DNA of 37,361 nt from NCBI RefSeq assembly GCF_017551775.1, contig NZ_JAFZKX010000072.1, positions 1 to 37,361 of the forward strand, in the 5' to 3' direction. The translations under genes and the position numbers were made by a program. Shown in pieces: positions 15,573-22,768 of the stretch. Each line of letters begins with the position of its first letter. Within the stretch, counting starts at the first letter, position 1. The notes beneath the pieces are model-generated. The model saw only the letters and a list, made by a program, of their open reading frames with translations, did no database searches and was not told the DNA's origin. This DNA is from Fibrobacter sp. GTDB lineage: Bacteria > Fibrobacterota > Fibrobacteria > Fibrobacterales > Fibrobacteraceae.

Positions 15573-17972
15573 ATGGATCGTTTCATTTCCATACGCGGTT
15601 GCAGGCTGCACAACCTCAAGAACGTGGACGCCCAGTTCCCGCTGGGGGGCGTTACGGTCGTGTGCGGGCCTTCCGGGTGCGGCAAGTCGACGCTGGTTCT
15701 CGACACCCTGCACGGAGAATCGAAGCGGCGCTACCTGGAAACACTCTCCCCCTTCGCCGCGGAACTCCTGGGCGGCCGCAGGATTGTCCCGCTGGATAGC
15801 GCGGAAGGGCTGCCGGCAAGCCTCGCCATCGGGGCAAGCCACGGGGAAACACCCGCAAAATCGTATGCGCTGAGCCTTTCGGAATGCGACGGCACGTTGC
15901 GTGCGCTGTTCGCGCGATTCGCAAAACCCGCTTGCCCCATATGCGGCAAGCCCATGGAAAGCACGAGCCGCGAAGAAATCATCAAGGAAATTGCGGGGCT
16001 GCCGCAAGGGAGCAAGCTGCAGTTTTTCGCGAGGATTGGGAATAAATCGGCGACCCCGGAACAAGTCCGGGGCGCGAGCCTCGACAAACTTTCGGCGGTG
16101 TTCCTGGCGCAGGGGTTCACCCGCGCGATGGCCGACGGCGTGGCCTACTCGCTCGCCGACCTCACGGAAGCCGAACGCAAGATTGTCCCGCAGGAATTTT
16201 TCATCGTCGTGGACCGCATTATTGTCCGCGAAAACACGCGCACCCGCATCGCCGAAGCCGTCGATGGCGTCTTGAAACTCACGCACGGAGAACTCATTCT
16301 CGATAACGGCGGCAAGCGCTCGCTTTACAGCACGGTGCCGCGTTGCCCCGACCACGGGGCGGGGCAAACAAGACCGCTCGAGCCCGAAGACCTTTCGCCC
16401 TACTCGCGGTCTTGCGCATGCGAGGCGTGCGGCGGCACCGGGAGCATCGAACCCGATAGCGCTAATGCGCGGGCCGGTGAAAGCGGTGAAAAGGAATGTC
16501 CCGAATGCAAGGGCCTGCGACTGAAGCAGAATCTACTCCAATCGGTCATCGACGGCTCCACCTGGAAGGACATCCTGGAAACTCCGTTCGCGAAACTCGA
16601 AGCGAAACTGCATGCGCTTTTTGATGAACGCCTGCTCGCGAACCAGAAGCCCGCATTCAACGCGCTCATCGACCGCATCCAGGCCATCAACGAACTCGGC
16701 ATCGGCTACCTCACCGCAGGCCGTGCCGGCTACAGCCTCTCGGGCGGCGAAATCCAGAGGCTCCGGCTTTCGAGCCTCTCGACAGGCCACCTGAACGGCC
16801 TCCTGATTGTCCTCGACGAACCGGCCAGCGGGTTGCACGCCTGCGACGTGGAAGCCCTCTGGAAAGTCCTCAAGAAGGTCCAGTCCCGCGGGAACACGCT
16901 CGTGCTCATCGAGCACAACCCGCTCATCATCAAGAAGGCGGACTGGGTAATCGAAATGGGGCCAGGTGCCGGCGAGAAAGGCGGCGCAATACTTTTCCAG
17001 GGAACTGCGAAAGACGTTCTCGAGAACCCGCAGTCGCCGACGGGAACGTGGATCAAGGAATTGCAAGGAGATCGCCAGCGCGGGGATAACAAGAAGGCGG
17101 CGAAAAAAACGGGGACGACGGTAAAAAAGGCTGCGGCCATCCCCGTCAAGAACTTCGCGCTGTACGACATGAAGCCCGTCTCGGCAGAATTCCCGGTGCA
17201 AAAGTTCAGCGTCATCACAGGCCAGAGCGGCAGCGGAAAATCTACGCTTTTGTTCAAGAACGTCGCCACCCGCGCAAGCGCCGGTGAATTCGAACAACTC
17301 GGCATCCAGGCGCTCTCCATACTTTCGACAGGCGACTTCCACGGCAACCGCCGCAGCACGGTCGCGTCCGCCATCAACCTAAACACGCCGCTCCGCGACC
17401 TGTTCGCGAAACTCCCCGAAAGCAAAGTCCGCGGCTACACGGCAAGCAAGTTCGCGACGCACGCTCCCGGCGGCCGTTGCGAAAACTGCAAGGGCGAAGG
17501 CGTACTTTACGATAGCGCAGGCTACGAAGAAACAGAATGCCCCGTGTGCCTCGGGCGCCGCTTCAAGGACGAGATTTTGGAAGTGCGCTTCAAGTCGCTT
17601 TCCATCGCCGATGTGCTCGACCTGGAAATTTCGGAAGCCTGCAAGATTTTTGCGAACATCAAACCGTTCATGGACAAACTGAAGCCGCTCGCCGACACGG
17701 GACTCGGATACCTGCGCCTCGGGCAGACTACAGCGCACCTCTCCGGAGGCGAACGCGCACGCCTGCGCCTTTCCATCGCGCTCGCCCGCGCAAAAGCGCC
17801 CAACACGCTGTTCCTCTTCGACGAACCCGCACGCGGCCTACATAAGAAAGACATCGAGCACCTGCTCACGCTTATCCACGGGCTCACCGAAGCGGGCCAC
17901 ACCGTCATCGCCATCGAGCATGCGCAGGATTTCGTGAACGCAGCCGACTACGTACTGGAACTCAGCCGCTAA
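15573..17972 (+). CDS. UvrA-like excinuclease ATPase, compact form
   Basis: A 799-residue protein of the UvrA class of ABC ATPases, which scan DNA for lesions with UvrB. Both nucleotide-binding halves are present: Walker A GPSGCGKST (32-40) and GQSGSGKST (about 549-557), signatures LSGGE (about 389 and 723), and Walker B regions followed by DEPASGLH (about 415) and DEPARGLH (about 750). Zinc motifs occur as CPICGK near 127, CACEAC plus CPEC near 285-315, and CENC/CPVC from 636. It is about 140 residues shorter than typical UvrA. It ends at DYVLELSR, without the usual GPEGG tail, and carries a Lys-rich linker between the halves. It may be a UvrA paralog (UvrA2-like) or a streamlined UvrA. GGAG lies 11 bases upstream of the ATG. 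Confidence 0.85.
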   Translation: MDRFISIRGCRLHNLKNVDAQFPLGGVTVVCGPSGCGKSTLVLDTLHGESKRRYLETLSPFAAELLGGRRIVPLDSAEGLPASLAIGASHGETPAKSYALSLSECDGTLRALFARFAKPACPICGKPMESTSREEIIKEIAGLPQGSKLQFFARIGNKSATPEQVRGASLDKLSAVFLAQGFTRAMADGVAYSLADLTEAERKIVPQEFFIVVDRIIVRENTRTRIAEAVDGVLKLTHGELILDNGGKRSLYSTVPRCPDHGAGQTRPLEPEDLSPYSRSCACEACGGTGSIEPDSANARAGESGEKECPECKGLRLKQNLLQSVIDGSTWKDILETPFAKLEAKLHALFDERLLANQKPAFNALIDRIQAINELGIGYLTAGRAGYSLSGGEIQRLRLSSLSTGHLNGLLIVLDEPASGLHACDVEALWKVLKKVQSRGNTLVLIEHNPLIIKKADWVIEMGPGAGEKGGAILFQGTAKDVLENPQSPTGTWIKELQGDRQRGDNKKAAKKTGTTVKKAAAIPVKNFALYDMKPVSAEFPVQKFSVITGQSGSGKSTLLFKNVATRASAGEFEQLGIQALSILSTGDFHGNRRSTVASAINLNTPLRDLFAKLPESKVRGYTASKFATHAPGGRCENCKGEGVLYDSAGYEETECPVCLGRRFKDEILEVRFKSLSIADVLDLEISEACKIFANIKPFMDKLKPLADTGLGYLRLGQTTAHLSGGERARLRLSIALARAKAPNTLFLFDEPARGLHKKDIEHLLTLIHGLTEAGHTVIAIEHAQDFVNAADYVLELSR

Positions 17973-17980
17973 CGAACCGC

Positions 17981-18001
17981 ACAACTACAGCCGAGAGTTG
18001 T
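17981..18001. terminator. Small hairpin between convergent genes
   Basis: A 6-bp stem (ACAACT/AGTTGT) with a 9-base loop lies in the 31-base gap between the stops of the UvrA-like gene and the MORN-like lipoprotein gene. It has no T-tract on either strand, so a role as bidirectional terminator is only possible. Confidence 0.25.
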
Positions 18002-18003
18002 CG

Positions 18004-18990
18004 CTACAAACGCTGCCGTACAGCGCATCTATCTACGAAAGAATAATCCGGAAGATCGGGAGCCTGAATATACACGCACGTCTTGCAGTGATCCTGCATG
18101 CTGTACGGCATCGCCATGCGCTGTGCAGGCCTTTCCAGCAACTCACCCGCTTCGTTCTTAAAACGGCAAACCGGTTTTGCCTGCGGGTCGCGCACATCCA
18201 AATCGTATTCGCGCAGCGCGACCCCGTTCACGGCAAATTCCCTGAAACGCGTCAAGACAACCGTTTCGGGACGCCAGCTGAGGTCTATCGTCGTAAAGGT
18301 CTTTTCCATCCATACCTTGCCATCGGGGTAATAGTCCGTCTCGACCTTAGAAGAATCGCCTTTCGACATAAAGTATTCGAGATTTCCATCAGCATCATAA
18401 TGCTTTTTCCACATATCGTTGCGGCAATAGAATGACTCGGTTATTTTCTCGCCCGCATGCGTATAGGTGGTCACAAAAACCGAATCACTTCCCTTGTGTA
18501 TTTTTTCTTCTTTGACAGCGCCGCCGTCCATTTCAAATTCACCCGCATTATGCCGCTTGTAAGTATAGTGCCATTCGCCCGCCATGCTATCGACTTCGAG
18601 CAAAGTTCCGTCTTCCCTGTAGGAGCGCTTTCCCGCCGCATTTTCAGCGTACTTCAAGTTTCCGTTTTTATAATAATCCTTCTTGTATGCAGGCATGACC
18701 GACATCGATTCGTAGAATACTTCCGATGCGATTTTTCCATCTGGATAATAGGCCACCTCGCGGCCCCAGGGCGTCACAAAAGAGGCATCGCGCATCAGCC
18801 GAAGCGTCCCGTTAGAATCCCGGCATGTCATCACGCCACCATGTTCCTTCAAGATATATACCGTCCGGCACTGCAGACCGTCACGCACCGTATTCTTGAT
18901 AAGCGCATCGTTCGGATCTACCATTCTCTTTTCGGCAGAAGAACATGCGGCAAGCAAGGCCATCACAAGCAAGAGGAAAAATCGTTTCAT
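18004..18990 (-). CDS. MORN/YwqK-like repeat lipoprotein (second of pair)
   Basis: A 328-residue lipoprotein with lipobox LLAAC (Cys16). The body has several MORN-variant repeats of the YwqK type, with a core of Y-x-x-G-x-hydrophobic: EVAYYPDGKIASEVFY, KKDYYKNGNLKYA, RSYREDGTLLEV, KKHYDADGNLEYF and ETDYYPDGKVWMEK. Such repeats form beta-hairpin solenoids, and their cellular role is generally unknown. Its ATG overlaps the stop of the upstream paralog as ATGA, so the two are coupled and probably made in fixed ratio. Several Cys residues (CRTVYILKEHGGVMTC, HCKTC near the end) could form disulfides outside the cytoplasm. No enzyme motif was seen. Confidence 0.75.
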   Translation of the reverse strand: MKRFFLLLVMALLAACSSAEKRMVDPNDALIKNTVRDGLQCRTVYILKEHGGVMTCRDSNGTLRLMRDASFVTPWGREVAYYPDGKIASEVFYESMSVMPAYKKDYYKNGNLKYAENAAGKRSYREDGTLLEVDSMAGEWHYTYKRHNAGEFEMDGGAVKEEKIHKGSDSVFVTTYTHAGEKITESFYCRNDMWKKHYDADGNLEYFMSKGDSSKVETDYYPDGKVWMEKTFTTIDLSWRPETVVLTRFREFAVNGVALREYDLDVRDPQAKPVCRFKNEAGELLERPAQRMAMPYSMQDHCKTCVYIQAPDLPDYSFVDRCAVRQRL

Positions 18991-20555
18991 TCTTCGCCCC
19001 TCCGGAAATGTTCTTCCTTGCAGTCGACAATTTCGCCCTCCACAACCTTGCAATACTTGGCATCTTCAATATACAGATCTCCCTTCTGTATAACGACATC
19101 CTCGACATAATGGATAAAGTTTCCCTTCTCGTCGCAAGTATATCCATGTCTCGAATAGTAACCTTTCTGGCGAACTTCCACCGTTGAATCCCTTAAAGCT
19201 CCGTCAGGGCGGAAAGATTTGCAATACTGGGCCGAGCTGTCGCCGTACCACAAGATTGCGCACTGGGTAAGCAGTTTCTCTTTAAAAAATCTCTGTTCAA
19301 AGATGGTATCGCCCTTCACCGTTCGCAATTCCTGCGGAGAGCCGTCCTTTCCGTAAGTGTTGCATACATCGTAACTCTTTTCACCACGATGCAGCGTCGT
19401 GCACGATCTGAGTACCGCACCTTCCATGTCATAAAGTGTATAAGAGAGCTTTCCGATGGAACTGTCTATCTGGACCGATTTCACGTTCCCGTTGGCGAAG
19501 AACGTTTTTTCTTCCAGTTTTCCATCGCGTTCCGAATAAAGCATGACGGGCTGGCCTTCGGGACCAAACCGATTGCAGACTTTCCGATTCACAACACTCA
19601 TAAAACAGGAATGCGACACAAGGCCTTCGGCGTTATAGCGGGTCTCAGATACAACCTTCTGCTCGCCTCCGGCACCTTGGTATACCTTATGTTCTTTCAG
19701 TTTCCCCGTCGGGTAATACATCTTGGTTTCCGACAATTCGCCATTGCGGTAAATCGGTTCTGACTTTAGCGCGCCATCCTCATAGAATTGTTTGCAGGCC
19801 TTCACCACGCCGCGGCGCGTTTCGCCATCCCAGTCGGGCGGCTTTACTGTATAGCAGGAATCCTTGACAACACCATCGGCATAGTACGTGAGGTCTTCTT
19901 GCAGATTGCAAAGCCCGCATTCCTTTATCTGGATTCCGTTGTACCTGGTGATATTTTTCGGAGAACCCGTAGCATAAAACTCGCGCTTCTCTACCAGGGT
20001 GTCACCGCGATAGAGGAAATCCTGCTTAACAACCCCATTCTCGTGGAAGAGAGTATAATGCCCGTCGGCGTCGGTCACCCTCTGCGGCTTGCCCGACTTA
20101 TAAAAAGACTGGCATATTTCGCGCCGCTTGGGCTGCCGCACAATATCGCACGCAGACATAAGCACGCCATCGCCATAGTAAGCGTCACGGTGATAGCACA
20201 CGCCATCGTTGTACTTGAGCACAGAATTCAGTTTCCCGTTGGAGTAGTAAATCTTCTCTTCGCCGATTTTCTTGCCGTCTTTCTCGGTAAATTCCATCGC
20301 GAGGGTGCCGTCTTCAAAATACTGGTGGTAGTTTCCGGCGGTGTCGACCTCGGTATGCAACTTGCCCGACGGATAGAAATACTTTATGGCGCGCGTGCCT
20401 CCCTTGTACGATACTTCGAGTTCCAGCGTACCATCGGGATAATTACTCTTGAAAGTGCCATCATGCGGCCTAGACGTAGCAGAATCCTGCCCTGCACAAC
20501 TGGCGAAGGCAACAACCGTCAAAGCGACGAATATATACTTCACAAGGTATGGCAC
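18987..20555 (-). CDS. MORN/YwqK-like repeat lipoprotein with regularly spaced Cys pairs
   Basis: A 522-residue lipoprotein. The preferred start is a GTG at 20555, preceded by GAGGG at 7 bases; it gives MPYLVKYIFVALTVVAFASC with the lipid-anchor Cys at 20. The whole protein is built from MORN-like hairpins such as KYFYPSGKLHTEV, KIYYSNGKLNSVL, KMYYPTGKLKEHK and KTFFANGNVKSVQ. On top of this a larger unit recurs about five times: a Cys, 7-19 residues, a second Cys, then two residues and F or Y, and an xGxP or xGxL turn (for example CDIVRQPKRREICQSF and CFMSVVNRKVCNRF). The spaced Cys pairs suggest disulfide-locked loops outside the cytoplasm. It is coupled by ATGA to the following lipoprotein. 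The function is unknown. Confidence 0.75.
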   Translation of the reverse strand: MPYLVKYIFVALTVVAFASCAGQDSATSRPHDGTFKSNYPDGTLELEVSYKGGTRAIKYFYPSGKLHTEVDTAGNYHQYFEDGTLAMEFTEKDGKKIGEEKIYYSNGKLNSVLKYNDGVCYHRDAYYGDGVLMSACDIVRQPKRREICQSFYKSGKPQRVTDADGHYTLFHENGVVKQDFLYRGDTLVEKREFYATGSPKNITRYNGIQIKECGLCNLQEDLTYYADGVVKDSCYTVKPPDWDGETRRGVVKACKQFYEDGALKSEPIYRNGELSETKMYYPTGKLKEHKVYQGAGGEQKVVSETRYNAEGLVSHSCFMSVVNRKVCNRFGPEGQPVMLYSERDGKLEEKTFFANGNVKSVQIDSSIGKLSYTLYDMEGAVLRSCTTLHRGEKSYDVCNTYGKDGSPQELRTVKGDTIFEQRFFKEKLLTQCAILWYGDSSAQYCKSFRPDGALRDSTVEVRQKGYYSRHGYTCDEKGNFIHYVEDVVIQKGDLYIEDAKYCKVVEGEIVDCKEEHFRRGEE

Positions 20556-20577
20556 AAAAACACCCTCTTTCAAGTAA

Positions 20578-20607
20578 AATAGATTTTTTCAAGACTTTAC
20601 GTGTCAA
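20578..20607 (-). promoter_or_regulatory. Putative promoter of the MORN-like lipoprotein pair
   Basis: A perfect TTGACA (20602-20607, minus strand) is followed after 18 bases by TCTATT (20578-20583), a 4/6 match to TATAAT. The leader to the GTG start would be about 15-20 bases. Confidence 0.4.
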
Positions 20608-20744
20608 AAAACGGCCATTTTTTTGCAAACAAACAGACTAAATCACCACCCCACATCATTTAGTCCGTAAAGAACGCATTTTCAAAGAATTTCAAATGAA
20701 AAAAGCACACCAAACGGCGGGACATTTCCATCGTCAGCAAGCCT

Positions 20745-20778
20745 GGATCCTTCGGTCACTTCGTGGCCTCAGGATGAC
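20745..20778 (-). repeat. Intergenic copy of a dispersed palindrome-like element
   Basis: Read on the minus strand it begins GTCATCCTGAGG, passes through CACGAAGTGAC and ends CGAAGGATCC. The ends (ATCCT and AGGAT) are inverted and the middle contains a second inverted repeat, so it can fold. It lies in the 255-base gap between the MORN-like and FISUMP genes, which holds nothing else recognisable. The same arms occur at 15500-15518, 23486-23529 and, degraded, 36917-36949. Confidence 0.6.
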
Positions 20779-20829
20779 GCTTACACTACAATCAGTGAGC
20801 AAAAAAAAATTGAATGATAAGCCAAGCTC

Positions 20830-21573
20830 TTAGTCTTTGATGCAACGAACGGAAAGGCCTAGCCTCTTTTCACCAGCTCGTTCCAAAAGAAGCGTTCCAC
20901 CTGGATAAAAAATTAACATTGTTGCCGCCCACCCATTGCTTTCCGTAGAAGTCCAAAAATAAGCTTGTTTACCGATATGGCCATGACGACCATAAAAATT
21001 TCGAAGGCCAGCAGGCAACGCAGAGAATCCTGTTGAATTCGTCGCTTCTTTTTCTTTCCATGCACCTTTGACCATCAACGGAAAGCCTGCGTCCCTCCAA
21101 TCAGGGACCCCAACATTTGAACGCCCATAAGGCGCAACTCTTTTGAGAAGAACCGTGAACTCATCTTCGCTTGGGAGATGCCAGCCCTCTGGACAAATTC
21201 CGCGAATGCGCCCAGAACTTTCGCAATAATGCCGATAGCCACACCCCTTACCATCCGTAGAATATTCCCCGATAGAATCCATTGCACTCGACCATCTATA
21301 AAGCCGTCCATATTTAGTGCAGTTAGAATCCTTTCCTGCATAGCAAGATGTCCGCGGATAGAAGAATGATAAATCAGATCGACTAGAATCAGAAGCTGGC
21401 ATAAAATTTAAGTTTTCCGCCATCCAAGTTTGCTCGCCAATGACAACGGTCTTATATACTTGCCCATCGCGAGAATCCACCAATTCACCATATTCAACAT
21501 CACTTGAGCAGCCGCTTACAACAAGCAGAGATAAAACAAAAGCAAACGAAAAAAACAATCGACTCTTTAGCAT
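20830..21573 (-). CDS. FISUMP-domain lipoprotein
   Basis: About 247 residues from the ATG at 21573, or 252 from an in-frame ATG at 21588. The N-terminus is a lipoprotein signal ending VVSGCSS. One complete FISUMP (TIGR02145) domain follows: LVDSRDGQVYKTVVIGEQTW, MAENLNFMP, NCTKYGRLYRWSSAM, GICPEGWHLPSEDEF, GFSALPAGLRNF, AYFWTSTES and a final LSVRCIKD. The upstream ATG at 21588 directly abuts the terminator hairpin at 21590-21619, so the downstream start is preferred. No clear ribosome site precedes either start. How this gene is expressed is unclear: it may depend on read-through from ddh. Confidence 0.85.
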   Translation of the reverse strand: MLKSRLFFSFAFVLSLLVVSGCSSDVEYGELVDSRDGQVYKTVVIGEQTWMAENLNFMPASDSSRSDLSFFYPRTSCYAGKDSNCTKYGRLYRWSSAMDSIGEYSTDGKGCGYRHYCESSGRIRGICPEGWHLPSEDEFTVLLKRVAPYGRSNVGVPDWRDAGFPLMVKGAWKEKEATNSTGFSALPAGLRNFYGRHGHIGKQAYFWTSTESNGWAATMLIFYPGGTLLLERAGEKRLGLSVRCIKD

Positions 21574-21589
21574 TTCCCAAAAACACATA

Positions 21590-21619
21590 AAAACCAGCCG
21601 CTATATAACGGCTGGTTTT
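21590..21619. terminator. Strong terminator downstream of ddh
   Basis: A perfect 11-bp stem (AAAACCAGCCG/CGGCTGGTTTT) with an 8-base loop. On the minus strand it lies 19 bases after the ddh stop codon and ends in TTTTT. The next gene's first possible ATG follows at once. Confidence 0.85.
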
Positions 21620-21638
21620 GCATTTTTTTAACAAACTC

Positions 21639-22625
21639 TTACAAGCAATGGGCGCGCAGGTCGTCGTCGCTCAAAGTGCTGAGGTAAGCAGGCGGCACGT
21701 CGAGCACGGTGAAGCAACCGGTCTTGCCGTCCTTAGCCTTCATGCGGAGAGCGGCGCGGGCGTAGGCCACGAGAACGCTCGTCGTGAATTCCGGGTTGGA
21801 ATCGAGCTTGAGGCTGTATTCGATCACGTGAGTGTGTTCGTTGTTCATGCCAGTCTTGCCGGTACGAATCACGAAACCACCGTGAGCCAGCCCGCTGTGG
21901 TTCTTGTTGAATTCTTCTTCACTGATGAAGTTGACCGTGGTGTCGTATTCGTCGAAGTAGTTCGGCATCGTCTTGATGGCGTTTTCGATATAGGCCTTGT
22001 CGGCACCTTCTTCGGCAACCACGTACACGAGGCGCGTGTGCTTCTGGCGAGTCGTGAGTTCCGGCATGGAACCGCTACGCACGGCTTCGAGAGCAGCTTC
22101 CACCGGGCAGGTGTACTGCTTGGCATTCTTCACGCCCTTGATGCGGCGGACGGCGTCGCTGTGGCCCTGGGAAACGCCCTTGCCCCAGAACGTGTAGTCC
22201 TTTCCTTCCGGGAGGATAGACTGGGCGTACACGCGGTTCAGGCTGAACATGCCCGGGTCCCAACCGACGGAGATCATAGCAATCTTGCCGGCGGCCTTGG
22301 CGGCAGCGTCGACGGCGGCGAAGTGCTGCGGAATCTTGGCGTGCGTGTCGAAGGAGTCGATTACGTTGAACATGGAAGCGTACTTCGGGGTGAGCACCGG
22401 CAGGTCGGTAGCGGAGCCGCCACAAATGATGAGCAGGTCCACCTTGTCCTTCCAGGCTTCCATTTCGGAGACGTTCAGCACCGGAACGCCAGCCGTCTGA
22501 ATCTTGACCGTAGAGGGGTCGCGACGGGTAAACACGGCGACCAGTTCCATATCGGCAGCCTGCTTCACGGCGCATTCCACACCGCGACCGAGGTTACCGT
22601 AACCGAGAATAGCAATCTTTGCCAT
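21639..22625 (-). CDS. ddh: meso-Diaminopimelate D-dehydrogenase
   Basis: A 328-residue cytoplasmic NADPH-dependent enzyme that makes meso-diaminopimelate directly from tetrahydrodipicolinate, for lysine and peptidoglycan. The N-terminal Rossmann motif is GYGNLGRG (residues 8-15). Family segments CGGSATDLP, SFDTHAKIP, SVGWDPGMFSLNR, GVSQGHSDAVRRI and NNEHTHVIEY are intact, and the length matches characterised enzymes of about 320-330 residues. AAGGA lies about 9 bases before the ATG, with a near-consensus promoter upstream and a strong terminator downstream, so it is a single-gene transcription unit. This one-step route is less common than the acylated DAP routes. Confidence 0.95.
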   Translation of the reverse strand: MAKIAILGYGNLGRGVECAVKQAADMELVAVFTRRDPSTVKIQTAGVPVLNVSEMEAWKDKVDLLIICGGSATDLPVLTPKYASMFNVIDSFDTHAKIPQHFAAVDAAAKAAGKIAMISVGWDPGMFSLNRVYAQSILPEGKDYTFWGKGVSQGHSDAVRRIKGVKNAKQYTCPVEAALEAVRSGSMPELTTRQKHTRLVYVVAEEGADKAYIENAIKTMPNYFDEYDTTVNFISEEEFNKNHSGLAHGGFVIRTGKTGMNNEHTHVIEYSLKLDSNPEFTTSVLVAYARAALRMKAKDGKTGCFTVLDVPPAYLSTLSDDDLRAHCL

Positions 22626-22659
22626 AACAATATCCTTGTTAAAATTTTTTGCGGGATAA

Positions 22660-22689
22660 ATTATAGAAAAGCCGAAAAAGCCCTGTCAA
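22660..22689 (-). promoter_or_regulatory. Consensus promoter of ddh
   Basis: The minus strand carries TTGACA (22684-22689), an 18-base spacer and TATAAT (22660-22665), a perfect match to both sigma-70 hexamers. The leader is about 30 bases and contains the AAGGA ribosome site. It overlaps the upstream region of the divergent topB gene. Confidence 0.85.
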
Positions 22690-22768
22690 AAAGGGCATGA
22701 AAAAAATTTGCCATATGCCCCTCAGAAACAGGGTGCAAATGGTCTGCAGAAACTATATTTTCCTTGCA

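Noticed and set aside
18004-20555. MORN/YwqK-like pair as a toxin-antitoxin system, as the YwqK repeat name suggests.
   Set aside because: Both proteins are lipoproteins and no toxin-like partner or nuclease motif lies next to them, so the label would mislead.
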